The position numbers and the translations under genes are program-made. The notes beneath the pieces are model-generated. The model did no database searches and was not told where the DNA came from. It was given only the letters and a program-made list of their open reading frames with translations. Source: Marinicella meishanensis (lineage in GTDB: Bacteria > Pseudomonadota > Gammaproteobacteria > Xanthomonadales > Marinicellaceae). From it: a stretch of 64,000 nucleotides of DNA. The stretch covers positions 1 to 64,000 of the forward strand of contig NZ_JAIOUV010000011.1 in the NCBI RefSeq assembly GCF_019931145.1, given 5' to 3'. Of the stretch, positions 7,876-17,009 are shown one piece after another (positions within the stretch are counted from its first letter, which is position 1; each line of letters begins with the position of its first letter).

Positions 7876-10134
7876 TTACTTGCCAGCCGCAGCGGCTTTC
7901 CGTTGTTTCATTTTCTCGGCGATTGAGGACATCGCACGATCCATGATGGGGACTTGTTGTAACAACCGTGATTGGTTCTTGCGCAACTGGTCGGCCAATT
8001 CAATGGGGAACAAATCGATCACCTTGGCCCCTTTGGCATCGACAAACAACATCTTGCCACTGATCGGACTGATCCAGGACAACTTGACCCGCTGGGGTTT
8101 CTTCTTGCTGTTGATTTCAATCCATTCACCCAGTTTCAGGCTGCTGGCAGATTCTTGTGCGTCGTCTTCGACCAGTTTCAGTCCCGGAGGCGGCTCCATG
8201 CTCAGATCAGGATTTTCTATCAACTCACCCACGCTGGAATCGCGGTTGAATTCTTTGGATAACTTCAAGATCTCTTTGGGGTCAATGAAATCCAGCGGTT
8301 TTTCTGGTTCACGCACACCATTGATTTCTTCCAAACAGGTTTGCATTTCCTGAGACTTTTCGCGCAAATCTTTGATGTCATAGGCCACCAGTTTGAGGCC
8401 TTCGACCATTTCATCACAGAGTTCTTTGATGGCGGCATCAGACCGCTTGTTGGGGTTGTCGGGGTTGGCGGCATTGACCAGTTTGCGCACAAAATCTTGG
8501 TGCTTGAACAACAAATCAGGCGAGTCGTCTTTGCGCAACTCTGATAGGATCAATACATTGGCCCACGGTTTGAGCAAGATTTCCCGCACCAACTTGGGGA
8601 CTTTTTGGTCCTTGAGGTGTTTTTTCAACACTTCGGCGGTGCGGTTCTTCGCCACACTCAGTCGTTCTCTGCCCGAAACCGTCTCTGACGTGCGGCGCTC
8701 GGCAATGGACGCGCGCTTTTTCAGTTTCTGATCAAAGCGGATGAAGCGTTCAATCAGCTTCTCGTAATTGATGCTTTTCTCGTGATTCTTGAGGATGAAG
8801 TTGACGATCTCTTTGACCTTGTTGAGGAACACCTGGTTGTCATCGGTTTCCGGTGACCAACCAATTGAGCTCTCGGCCATGATGTTCAACAATTGTCGGG
8901 CGTTGTTGTGTTTGTCAGAAAAGAACGTTTCGTCTTTCAGGGCAATTTGCAGATACGGCAGTTGTAACTTCGACAACACCAACTGGATGGTTTCTGGCAA
9001 ATTGCGGTCTTCCACCAGAAACTGGAACATTTCGCCAACCAGATCAATGATGTTTTCATCGGCGGCATTGAGCTGCTGGTTTTTGCTCATCGCTTTGAGC
9101 GATTTGAGCTTCTTGATCAATTCGTCTTTCAGTTCCAGTGGACTGATGCTTTGTTGGGATTCCAACTCCTGGTCGGTCAATAACTCGACTTTGATTTGAT
9201 CCAGGGCATCGGTCAACTGCGAGAATTGCACGATGTTTTCGGCGCTGTAGCTTTGTTGCGGCGCCTGTTCCCGGTCATGTTCCAAAATGCTGGCGATCTT
9301 CTTGTAATTTTCGTCTTCCTCAGACAAGGCATGCGCCAGGTAATTGATCGAGTTGTTCATGGCGTGCCCGGCACTGGGCTGTTGTTTCACTTCAAACTTG
9401 ATTTCTGGCAGGATACCGCTTTTTTTGAAGTACTTGTTGACCATGCGATAGGCCGGTCCCAGGCTTTCCACCATGTTTTTTTCAAACAACTTGATGATCA
9501 TCAACTTGATGTTGTTTTCTGATTTCAGCACCTTCAATGACAATGCAAAGGCGTTGACGATGGCGTCCGGACCAATGGGGTTGGCGTGGTTGTCGATTTC
9601 GCCACCCATGCCAACCAATTCGGAATACCGTTCATTGAGCATGTACAGCTCTTCATGGTAATACTGGCTGATCTTGGCGATGACGTTGTTGATCGCCAGT
9701 TTTTGATCCAGATCGTCTTCCTTGATCAGGGTCAGGTTCTTTTTGGTCTGTTCGGTTTGTTCATCATTCTCGATGAAATAGACGAAATCTTTGGATTTGA
9801 ATTTTTGGAAGATGACGTTGACGTTGGTGGCAAACTGACGGGTCAATTCGTCTTTGTTCTTGCGGGTGTCGCCAATCGCCGCAAAATATTGATTCTGCAA
9901 GGCATTGGATTCGGCCTGTTCAGCCATGTCGAAGAAAAAATCATTCAACCCTTCAAAAAAATTTTTCAGGTTCGGGTTCAGCGATTGGACGAAAATCCGA
10001 TGGGTTTCATGCAGGTGCTTGGTGAAAGCAGATTGATTTTTCTGTTTTGTCATCTGATTGATTTCAACACCATGTTCTTTGCTGACATGTGCCATTTTTT
10101 TCTTCATTTCGCCGACTGTGATCCAGGCATTCAT
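7876..10134 (-). CDS. DUF1631 family protein
   Basis: This 752-aa protein matches the DUF1631 family of Gamma- and Betaproteobacteria in length and style: a soluble, mostly helical and highly charged protein (FVQSLNPNLKNFFEGLNDFFFDMAEQAE near the N-terminus; many K/E-rich helices) and a C-terminal small beta domain (about 675-735: LGEWIEINSKKKPQRVKLSWIS..GKMLFVDAKG), like PilZ-type barrels. The family's function is not established; a c-di-GMP link is sometimes suggested from the C-terminal fold. The start is uncertain: TAAGGA abuts ATG 10134 directly, and in-frame ATGs 9, 14 and 27 codons downstream are alternatives. It is convergent with the serine hydrolase (32-base gap). Confidence 0.8.
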   Translation of the reverse strand: MNAWITVGEMKKKMAHVSKEHGVEINQMTKQKNQSAFTKHLHETHRIFVQSLNPNLKNFFEGLNDFFFDMAEQAESNALQNQYFAAIGDTRKNKDELTRQFATNVNVIFQKFKSKDFVYFIENDEQTEQTKKNLTLIKEDDLDQKLAINNVIAKISQYYHEELYMLNERYSELVGMGGEIDNHANPIGPDAIVNAFALSLKVLKSENNIKLMIIKLFEKNMVESLGPAYRMVNKYFKKSGILPEIKFEVKQQPSAGHAMNNSINYLAHALSEEDENYKKIASILEHDREQAPQQSYSAENIVQFSQLTDALDQIKVELLTDQELESQQSISPLELKDELIKKLKSLKAMSKNQQLNAADENIIDLVGEMFQFLVEDRNLPETIQLVLSKLQLPYLQIALKDETFFSDKHNNARQLLNIMAESSIGWSPETDDNQVFLNKVKEIVNFILKNHEKSINYEKLIERFIRFDQKLKKRASIAERRTSETVSGRERLSVAKNRTAEVLKKHLKDQKVPKLVREILLKPWANVLILSELRKDDSPDLLFKHQDFVRKLVNAANPDNPNKRSDAAIKELCDEMVEGLKLVAYDIKDLREKSQEMQTCLEEINGVREPEKPLDFIDPKEILKLSKEFNRDSSVGELIENPDLSMEPPPGLKLVEDDAQESASSLKLGEWIEINSKKKPQRVKLSWISPISGKMLFVDAKGAKVIDLFPIELADQLRKNQSRLLQQVPIMDRAMSSIAEKMKQRKAAAAGK

Positions 10135-10396
10135 TCCTTAATATGAATGCCACATACTTTTGTGCCCCTGGTCATTTGGGGCAACCTTAATCACACACAC
10201 AGTCTATGGATGGACTGACTCACACAATTTGGTTCTCGATCGTTGGCGCCCACACCGGCACCTACTTTCTTTATTTTGCCATGAATCAGGGGTGGTTTTG
10301 TATTTTATTTTTCAAAACAAATTTTTTTCCTGGGCCACATCCCCGCCCGATCAACTCCCGCTGTGGGATCAAGCCGTCGTCGCATGGCAAGACAGA

Positions 10397-12925
10397 TCAA
10401 ACCAGTTGTCTGACCAAATTCATCACGTTGGACCGAATCACAAAGCGGCCATAGGCAAAACTCACCAGCAGCAAGGTCACGGCCAAGGCCGCGAAGGACA
10501 ACACGCTGACTTGCCAGGGAAACACAAATGGCAAAGCAAACCAGTACGTGGTGATGGCATAGGACACCGCCCAGCCCAAAGCGCCGCCGGCGACAAAGGC
10601 CAACAAACCCAACAACAGCATTTCGATCACATTGATGGCATACAAATCTTTGGTCAACATCCCCATCAAGCGGAAATAAGCGCTTTCCTGCAAACGGTCT
10701 TGGGAGGTAGACACCAATGAGGTGATCAGGATCATGATGCCAGCCAACACACTCAAGCCAGTGAAAATTTGCACCAATTGGGTCAACTGATCAACAAATC
10801 CCTTCAATTGCTTGGCGATGCTGGCCCCATCTAAGGTGGTGATGCCGGGAAATTGTTTGGCAATTTCAGTTTGTAAATCAGGGATGCGCGAGGCCTCAAC
10901 CTGGGCCGTGGCAAATTGAATCTGCGGGGCCCCGGCCATCACTTCTGGTTGGAACATGAAGTAAAAGAACGGGCTGGGACCGCGCTGATAACGCGAACGC
11001 AAACTGCTGATGTGGGTCTTGATTTTCACCCCTTGCACATCAAACACAATTTCATCGTGCAACGACACCTGCAAAAATTCAGCGATGGTGTCCAACACCG
11101 AAATCGGCACCGACTCCGCGTCACTGACTTGCGGTGAACGGGCAAATAACTGGTCTGCTTCAATGGCATCGATCATTTGTTCGGTGCGCAACACGCTGTC
11201 ACCATAACTCAGGTTAAAAATGCGGGTGACGTTGTCGTAGTTGTCCAGTTGGTCTTTGAGGGTTTCGGCATCCACCCCATTGACCGTGTGGATGCGGGCG
11301 CGAATGACCGGATAATAGGTCACCGGAACCGCGATCATGGCATCCAGGGATTCATGCTGCTCGCTTTGCACATCCAGCATGAACATGTTGGGTGAATCTT
11401 CTGGGTAGGTGCTGATCAACTGCTGGTCGATGGTGTGGTTCAAGGCCGTGATGCTCCACATCACCATCACCGCCATCGACATGGTGGTGAAAAAAAGCAT
11501 CGATTGGTTGCCTTTGCGGAACACGTTTTGTACCGACAGTTTTAACAACCAATGGCTGATCCAGCCGCGGTTGATCAAACGCCGCAGGCTGCGCAGAATC
11601 AATTGACTGAACAACCAAAACAACACCCCAATGACCAACAAACCCAAGGCCACTTGCAGGCCTTGCCACCAGGACGCCAATTCCAGCGACAACAGCACAT
11701 ACAAACTGACCACCGACAACAACATCCAATAGCGGGAAAAATACCAGGCTGGCGTGCTGGTGCGTTGTTGTTGCAACACCGCCACCGGTTTGATTGAGGT
11801 CAGCGACTGAATGGTGCTGTGGGTCATCAGCCAAGTCAATGCCATGGCAATGACCAGCACTTTGCCAACACTGAGCCAGGAGATGCCCAATTCAATTTGT
11901 GCCGGTAAGATGGCCGCGAAGGCATCGTAACCCAAGTGCAATACAGCGATGCTCAACAAGCAAGCCAAGCCCACTGCAATCAAAGTCATGGTAAAAAACA
12001 AGCGGTAGTAGCCGTTTTTCAATTGGGCAATGGGCTCACCAATGGCTCGGCGGATGGCATTGGTCTGTTGTTGGCGGTTGACGAAGGCTTTGACCACACT
12101 CATCAAACCCACGCCAGACAGCACGATCACCGCCACCACCAACAGTTTGAGGAATTTCAGAAAATTGCCCGACAAGGCCGAGATGCTGGTTTGGGCCTCA
12201 TCCACCGCCGTGACACTGACCTTGCTGTTGGCGGTGAGGGTTTCCAATTGTTGCCGCACCGCCATCTGATTGGCTTCGCTGGTTTTGATTTCGACCCGGT
12301 AGTTGACCCGGCTGCGTTGCCCCAACAAACCGGTGGCTGGCAGGTCTTGATTCAGCATCATCACCCGCGCCCCAAAGCCAAAAGCGGTCAATGGGCGGTC
12401 CGGTTCTTCGAGGATCTCATCGGCAATGGTGAAGCTAGACTCACCAACCGTGATGGCATCACCGATGTCCACCGCCAAGGCGGTCAACACCTGGCGTTCC
12501 ACCAGCACCTGGCCTGGCTGCAACCGTTGTGCCAGCGATTCACCGGAGGCCAAGCGCAAGGTACCATACAGCGGATAAGTCAGGTCCACCGCTTTGATGC
12601 GGACCAACAACGAACCCTCGCCGGCATAGGTCATGGCATTGAACTGGCGGTCATTGACCACGTCACTGGCCGGCAGGGTGGCCACATAATCGGTCACCGC
12701 CTGCGACAAGGCTTGGCGCGATTGCACCACCAGGTCGCCACCGACCATGGCTTTTTGGTTGTCCACAATGTAGCCATCGACGGCTTTCTGCAACGAGTCT
12801 AAGGTCAGATAGGCCCCCAAAGAGACCAACAAACTGAGGCAAAACAGCAAGGGATAAATCCAATGACCCAGCCATTCTCGCCGAATGATCACCCCATTCA
12901 GTCGTTGTGCAGGCGCTTGATTCAT
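10397..12925 (-). CDS. ybbP: ABC transporter permease, YbbP/FtsX type
   Basis: The 842-aa inner-membrane protein has the YbbP architecture: an N-terminal membrane segment (about 23-45), a large periplasmic MacB-like domain, three membrane segments near 255-400, a middle pair, a second periplasmic domain and a C-terminal FtsX bundle (about 710-835). It lacks its own ATPase and pairs with the ATP-binding protein encoded immediately upstream, whose stop it overlaps by 4 bases (ATGA), a sign of translational coupling. YbbA-YbbP-TesA in E. coli is thought to remove or hydrolyse esters or lipids from the inner membrane, but the substrate is not settled. The end of this gene is followed by about 260 bases without a gene. 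Confidence 0.88.
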   Translation of the reverse strand: MNQAPAQRLNGVIIRREWLGHWIYPLLFCLSLLVSLGAYLTLDSLQKAVDGYIVDNQKAMVGGDLVVQSRQALSQAVTDYVATLPASDVVNDRQFNAMTYAGEGSLLVRIKAVDLTYPLYGTLRLASGESLAQRLQPGQVLVERQVLTALAVDIGDAITVGESSFTIADEILEEPDRPLTAFGFGARVMMLNQDLPATGLLGQRSRVNYRVEIKTSEANQMAVRQQLETLTANSKVSVTAVDEAQTSISALSGNFLKFLKLLVVAVIVLSGVGLMSVVKAFVNRQQQTNAIRRAIGEPIAQLKNGYYRLFFTMTLIAVGLACLLSIAVLHLGYDAFAAILPAQIELGISWLSVGKVLVIAMALTWLMTHSTIQSLTSIKPVAVLQQQRTSTPAWYFSRYWMLLSVVSLYVLLSLELASWWQGLQVALGLLVIGVLFWLFSQLILRSLRRLINRGWISHWLLKLSVQNVFRKGNQSMLFFTTMSMAVMVMWSITALNHTIDQQLISTYPEDSPNMFMLDVQSEQHESLDAMIAVPVTYYPVIRARIHTVNGVDAETLKDQLDNYDNVTRIFNLSYGDSVLRTEQMIDAIEADQLFARSPQVSDAESVPISVLDTIAEFLQVSLHDEIVFDVQGVKIKTHISSLRSRYQRGPSPFFYFMFQPEVMAGAPQIQFATAQVEASRIPDLQTEIAKQFPGITTLDGASIAKQLKGFVDQLTQLVQIFTGLSVLAGIMILITSLVSTSQDRLQESAYFRLMGMLTKDLYAINVIEMLLLGLLAFVAGGALGWAVSYAITTYWFALPFVFPWQVSVLSFAALAVTLLLVSFAYGRFVIRSNVMNLVRQLV

Positions 12926-13689
12926 AGCAACTGACCGTCGACGATGGTGATGGTGCGATCAGCCAACTTGGCCAGGCCTGGATCATGGGTGACGATCACC
13001 AGTGCGGTGTTGAAGGCTTTTTGCAAGCTCAACAACAGCTGCATCACCTGATCGGCATTCTTTTCATCCAAGTTCCCGGTGGGTTCGTCGGCAAACAATA
13101 TTTTGGGATTGGCCACCAACGCCCGGGCGATGGCGGTGCGTTGTTTTTCCCCACCGGATAATTGGTGGGGGAAGCTGCCGGTGCGGTGGGTCAATTCCAC
13201 CGCATCAATCAGTTCCTTGACCCGTTCAGAATCACTGCGGCGGGCAATGGTCAGGGGAAATTCAATGTTTTCCTGTACCGTCAATGTGGGAATGAGATGA
13301 AAAGACTGGAAAACAAAGCCAATGTCCGCTTGGCGTTTGAGGGCCAATTCTTCTTCACTCATTTGCGTCAAATCGTCGCCATTGAGGGTGATCAAGCCTT
13401 TGGTGGGCTGGTCCAAGCCAGCCAGCAAGCTGAGCAAAGTCGACTTGCCGGAACCGGATTTGCCCATGATGGCGACGAACTCACCTTGCTTGACTTGCAG
13501 GGAGATGTCATTGAGCACGTCGATGTGCAAATCGTCGAGTTGAAAGGATTTTTCCACATTCTGGGCACTCAGTACGGCGCCATTGGCTGCCGGCGTCACA
13601 GTCTCGGTCTCGGTCTCAGTCTCGGTCAAGTTCTCGTTCATGGTTGGGCTCACGGTTGGGCTCATGGATTGGTTCAAAGATTGGCTCAT
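12922..13689 (-). CDS. ybbA: ABC transporter ATP-binding protein, YbbA/LolD type
   Basis: This 255-aa ATPase has Walker A GKSGSGKST (76-84), Q-loop Q128, signature LSGGEKQ (177-183), Walker B ILFADEP (197-203) and H-loop H235. It belongs to the MacB/LolD/YbbA class that powers FtsX-type permeases. The first ~35 residues are an unusual low-complexity leader: SPT/SQS-like repeats then a TETETETET run, encoded by the 12-bp and 6-bp repeats listed separately. The true start could be Met9 or Met17 in that leader; ATG 13689 is preferred because it overlaps the tesA stop by 4 bases. It is flanked by tesA upstream and ybbP downstream in one operon. Confidence 0.9.
   Translation of the reverse strand: MSQSLNQSMSPTVSPTMNENLTETETETETVTPAANGAVLSAQNVEKSFQLDDLHIDVLNDISLQVKQGEFVAIMGKSGSGKSTLLSLLAGLDQPTKGLITLNGDDLTQMSEEELALKRQADIGFVFQSFHLIPTLTVQENIEFPLTIARRSDSERVKELIDAVELTHRTGSFPHQLSGGEKQRTAIARALVANPKILFADEPTGNLDEKNADQVMQLLLSLQKAFNTALVIVTHDPGLAKLADRTITIVDGQLL
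13601..13630. repeat. GTCTCG hexamer tandem repeat inside ybbA
   Basis: The hexamers at 13601, 13607, 13613 and 13619 read GTCTCG, GTCTCG, GTCTCA, GTCTCG, followed by a decayed GTCAAG. On the coding (minus) strand they encode alternating Thr-Glu. Because the unit is 6 bp, copy-number change would alter the length but not the frame of YbbA. Confidence 0.85.
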
Positions 13690-13700
13690 GGTTTGGGTTC
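13641..13700. repeat. Five 12-bp tandem repeats across the tesA/ybbA junction
   Basis: Units at 13641, 13653, 13665, 13677 and 13689 follow the pattern TGGTTGGGCTCA with 1-4 changes each. They span the ybbA start codon and the tesA stop. They encode the SPT/SQS-like N-terminus of YbbA and the last residues of TesA in another frame. Confidence 0.8.
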
Positions 13701-14468
13701 AGGTCCTGGCGCCTGCAGACGCGTGGCAATGAGGTCCTGAATCACCGGTTTGACCACCGGCAGCACATTGCGCTCGACGATGATGGCATAGCCGGCTTGG
13801 GTCGGGTGAATCAGGTCATTTTGGTTGAATTGGGCCTCGCCGGCCACATGTTCCAGAAAAAATGGAATCAGGGTCAAGTCATGCGCTTCGGCCAATTGTG
13901 GATAGAGGTCTTTGAAACCCACCACATACTCCTGGCCCAGGTTGTCATAAATTTGCATGCCGGCCAACACCACTTCAGAACCGCTGTTTTGGATGCGTTG
14001 GATGATGGTGTCGATGTTTTGGGTGGTCAAGGCCAATGGCAAACCACGCATGGCGTCGTTGGCACCAATGTTCAACACGGTCAAATCCGGTTGCAGTTGC
14101 TTGAGCACCCAATCAACCCGAGCCAACAAACCCGAGCTGGTTTCCCCGCTCAAACCTGAATTGACCACCGTGACTTGGGTCAAGCCCTCGGCATGCAAGG
14201 CCTGTTGTAACAACGCTGGGTAGTTGCCGTCTTTGGCCACACCCAGACCCTCGGTCAAGGAATCACCCAGGGCCAGAACGACCAATTCATTGGCCGACTC
14301 ATGAGTCGTTGCCTGTTTGCGGCCCGCATCCATGGTGACCTTGGCCGCTGGCTTGGGCTCAACCGCTGCGGTGGTGGTCTGGTCGCTGCAGGCGCTGAGC
14401 ATGGATCCCAACACCAATAAGCCGATCAGCCACCTCAGTTTGGGGCTTTTGGATGGATGTGTTTGCAT
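13686..14468 (-). CDS. tesA: SGNH/GDSL hydrolase, TesA-like arylesterase, predicted lipoprotein
   Basis: This 260-aa hydrolase cleaves esters or thioesters (lysophospholipase L1/acyl-CoA thioesterase I family). It carries block I GDSLTEG with nucleophile S70, block III GAND (N137) and D218-x-x-H221. The N-terminus has a hydrophobic core ending in a lipobox LSAC with C27, so it is probably lipid-anchored; E. coli TesA is a soluble periplasmic protein, so this is a difference. The start at 14468 is chosen because it gives that signal; an earlier in-frame ATG at 14534 would add 22 unlikely residues. It is the first gene of a tesA-ybbA-ybbP operon with 4-base overlaps. In E. coli tesA is divergent from ybbA-ybbP. 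Confidence 0.9.
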   Translation of the reverse strand: MQTHPSKSPKLRWLIGLLVLGSMLSACSDQTTTAAVEPKPAAKVTMDAGRKQATTHESANELVVLALGDSLTEGLGVAKDGNYPALLQQALHAEGLTQVTVVNSGLSGETSSGLLARVDWVLKQLQPDLTVLNIGANDAMRGLPLALTTQNIDTIIQRIQNSGSEVVLAGMQIYDNLGQEYVVGFKDLYPQLAEAHDLTLIPFFLEHVAGEAQFNQNDLIHPTQAGYAIIVERNVLPVVKPVIQDLIATRLQAPGPEPKP

Positions 14469-14598
14469 CGTTCTAATGTAATGGTTGTGTGCTGTACAGC
14501 AATAGATAATAAGTAACGAAGTGTAACCATGCAACGATCAATTTACTGTGAAGCTTTGATCGCCCAAAAACTTTCACCCACTTCTCACTGCCTGCCGC

Positions 14599-14604
14599 TA
14601 CAAT
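14599..14604 (+). promoter_or_regulatory. Candidate -10 box of hemH
   Basis: TACAAT lies 32 bases upstream of the hemH start codon, in the 168-base divergent tesA/hemH spacer. No convincing -35 hexamer is seen at the right distance. Confidence 0.4.
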
Positions 14605-14636
14605 AGCCCTCATCACCAAGAACCCCGTATTAACCT

Positions 14637-15740
14637 GTGAAATATCTGAACACCACTGCGTACCAACACGGCGACTCCCTGAAGATCGGTGTGTTGATGG
14701 TCAATTTGGGCACCCCAGATGCCCCCACCAAAAAAGCCTTGAAGGTCTACCTGAAAGAGTTCCTGTCCGATCCGCGGGTGGTGGAACCCACCTTTCCGCG
14801 CTGGATTTGGTGGTGCATCCTCAATGGCGTGATCCTCAACATCCGACCCAAACGCTCAGCGAAAGCCTATGCCAGCATCTGGGATGAAGTCGGCGAAGGT
14901 TCACCATTGATGGCCATCAGTTTGCGGCAGCACCAGGGCTTGGTGGATTATTTTGTCACACAAAACATCGAGGTCGAAGTGGAACTGGCCATGCGCTATG
15001 GCAACCCCTCCATCGCCAGCGGCCTTGAGGCATTGAAACAAAAAAACGTGGATCGCCTATTGGTGCTGCCTTTGTATCCACAGTATTCAGCCTCCACCAC
15101 AGCGTCCATTTTTGATGAGGTGACGGCGCAGCTGCGCCAATGGCGCTTGATTCCAGAAACCCGATTCATCAACCACTACCATGATCACCCAGAATACATC
15201 GCGGCTTTGGCCCACAGCGTCACCCAACACTGGGCCGATCACGGACAACCCGATCAGTTGTTGATGTCATTCCATGGGGTGCCCAAACGCTATTTGATCA
15301 ACGGCGACCCGTATCACTGTGAGTGCCACAAGACCGGCCGTTTGTTGGCCGAGCACTTGGGCTTATCCAAAAACCAATACCGGGTCACTTTTCAGTCCAT
15401 TTTTGGCCGCGAAGAATGGCTCAAGCCCTACACCATGGACACCCTCAAAGCTTTGCCGGGGAAGGGACATCGGCATGTGCAGGTGATCTGTCCTGGCTTT
15501 GCCGCCGATTGTCTGGAAACCTTGGAGGAAATTGCAGTGGAAAACCGTGGTTATTTCATGGATGCCGGCGGCGAAACCTTCAGCTACATCCCGGCCTTGA
15601 ATGATGACACGGCTCATTTGTCCATGCTCGGCGGGCTGATCACCCGGCACCTCCAAACCTGGCTGGATGAAAAACCCAAGGGCACAGCCCAAACCCAAAG
15701 TTTGTATGATGACATGTCGGCAGCCCCGACACAGAACTGA
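14637..15740 (+). CDS. hemH: Ferrochelatase
   Basis: HemH inserts Fe2+ into protoporphyrin IX, the last step of protoheme synthesis, at the cytoplasmic face of the membrane. The 367-aa sequence carries the family landmarks: VLMVNLGTPDAPT near residue 20, the active-site histidine in LLMSFHGVPKRY near 206, and the acidic helix FAADCLETLEEI near 290. The start is a GTG; an in-frame TAA two codons upstream excludes earlier starts, and the next Met lies within the conserved core. It is convergent with the histidine phosphatase gene (14 bases between stops) and divergent from tesA. Several cysteines occur (HCECHKTG), but a [2Fe-2S] cluster as in some ferrochelatases cannot be claimed. Confidence 0.96.
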   Translation: MKYLNTTAYQHGDSLKIGVLMVNLGTPDAPTKKALKVYLKEFLSDPRVVEPTFPRWIWWCILNGVILNIRPKRSAKAYASIWDEVGEGSPLMAISLRQHQGLVDYFVTQNIEVEVELAMRYGNPSIASGLEALKQKNVDRLLVLPLYPQYSASTTASIFDEVTAQLRQWRLIPETRFINHYHDHPEYIAALAHSVTQHWADHGQPDQLLMSFHGVPKRYLINGDPYHCECHKTGRLLAEHLGLSKNQYRVTFQSIFGREEWLKPYTMDTLKALPGKGHRHVQVICPGFAADCLETLEEIAVENRGYFMDAGGETFSYIPALNDDTAHLSMLGGLITRHLQTWLDEKPKGTAQTQSLYDDMSAAPTQN

Positions 15741-15754
15741 TTTCGAATCATACC

Positions 15755-16900
15755 TCAGAGCTGCTCAAAAGACACCAGTTGGTAGCTCCAGGGTGACTTA
15801 ATCACTTCGATTTTCACCACTTTGTGGTCCTTTTGGTCAATCCAATAGTATTGTGATGGCGCACCGCCAGAATATTTGATCTTGTGGGTGTCAAAGGTAC
15901 CGGCCGGTACCGTCACCCGCTCTTTGCCTTCGTGGGAGATGTGGATGCGTTTTTGCTCGCCGTCATAGCCATTGAACCAATTGATCAACAGCGAAGCCTC
16001 CGCGGTGACCGGCAAGGCGTGGGCCAACATGATGGCACTGGTGCGTTCAACAGTACCGGTCGGCAAGGCTTGATTCAAGCTCAACTTGCCTTGTGGCTGG
16101 TATGGTTCCCGCGCCATGTCACTGCGGCCAGTTACCTGCTGACCTTGCCACTGCCACAGGATGTCGACTGGACCACCCATGTTGCCGGTCATCTGCATGC
16201 TGATGGGCGACAGGTCATGAACCGCCACACGGGCCTGGATGTCGGCGTTGATGTTATAAGCCTCAATGGTGGTGATTTCTCGCAAATCCAGTTGTTCGCC
16301 CTGGCGTTTGAACTGGTGCACCGATTCGCCCACCACCTGATCGTTGAGCAACATGTTGAACCGCAATTCACCATCAAACAAGCGCTCGGCAACCAGTTGG
16401 ATGGGGGTGGTCAGTGCCGTGACTTGGCTGGGCCAGCTCTTCAAGCGATTGACGGTGTATTGTCTGTCATCAGCCACCACTTGATAGACGTTGTCATAAT
16501 CCACTTCATCCAAGCGTTCAGTGGCTTGACCCGACAGCAAATGCAACAGCATGGGCGTGGTGTTGCTGTGCCCAACGACCAAGGCATTGACACCATCGGC
16601 TTTTAACAATGCGGCCAATTCAGCCAATTTTCGGGGGTCATATGAAATCACCGGCAAACCCAGATGCTGGGCCAAGGGGGCAGCGGTCAACTGGGTGCGC
16701 TGGTAATCGGTGCTGTAAATTTTTTCGATGTCGGCCGCACTGAGCATGTTGGCCAGCTGCTCAGCCCGTTGCCGGCCTGGTTCAGTGAGCACCGGGTCCG
16801 GGCTGCTGTCTTCGACTTTTTCAGCATGGCGCACCAGGTACCAGGTTTGGCTTTGGGCCACAGATGCCCAACAAAACAACAGGATGACAAGGGTTTTCAT
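15755..16900 (-). CDS. Exported histidine phosphatase fused to a DUF3108-like beta domain
   Basis: The 381-aa protein has a signal peptide (about 1-18) followed by a phosphoglycerate-mutase-fold histidine phosphatase: R24-H25 in LVRHAEK, R68 in YQRTQ, and second histidine H111 in VVGHSNTTP. It is the short SixA/Ais-like type, which acts on phosphoesters; the substrate is unknown. Residues about 180-381 form a separate beta-rich domain with features of DUF3108 or LolA-like periplasmic proteins (FDTHKIKYSGGAPSQYYWIDQKDHKVVKIE near the end). The start at 16900 is preferred over 16915 because GGGAAG lies 5 bases upstream and Met-Lys begins the signal peptide. The fusion is unusual. It stands alone between hemH and a membrane gene. 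Confidence 0.85.
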   Translation of the reverse strand: MKTLVILLFCWASVAQSQTWYLVRHAEKVEDSSPDPVLTEPGRQRAEQLANMLSAADIEKIYSTDYQRTQLTAAPLAQHLGLPVISYDPRKLAELAALLKADGVNALVVGHSNTTPMLLHLLSGQATERLDEVDYDNVYQVVADDRQYTVNRLKSWPSQVTALTTPIQLVAERLFDGELRFNMLLNDQVVGESVHQFKRQGEQLDLREITTIEAYNINADIQARVAVHDLSPISMQMTGNMGGPVDILWQWQGQQVTGRSDMAREPYQPQGKLSLNQALPTGTVERTSAIMLAHALPVTAEASLLINWFNGYDGEQKRIHISHEGKERVTVPAGTFDTHKIKYSGGAPSQYYWIDQKDHKVVKIEVIKSPWSYQLVSFEQL

Positions 16901-17009
16901 GACGGCTTCCCACAAATGATCGAACCGCCATTGTAACCACTGCTGGCCAGCTGGCGAGCCTCACAAAAGTCATGTTTTGTCGATTCTGCTACAATGCCCC
17001 TTCTGTTGA

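Noticed and set aside
13601-13700. CRISPR-like array
   Set aside because: Units are 6 and 12 bp, contiguous without spacers, and lie in coding sequence.
14599-17000. Paired -35 boxes for hemH and the 17010 gene
   Set aside because: Both have TACAAT but no hexamer near TTGACA at 16-18 bases, so no full promoters are called there.
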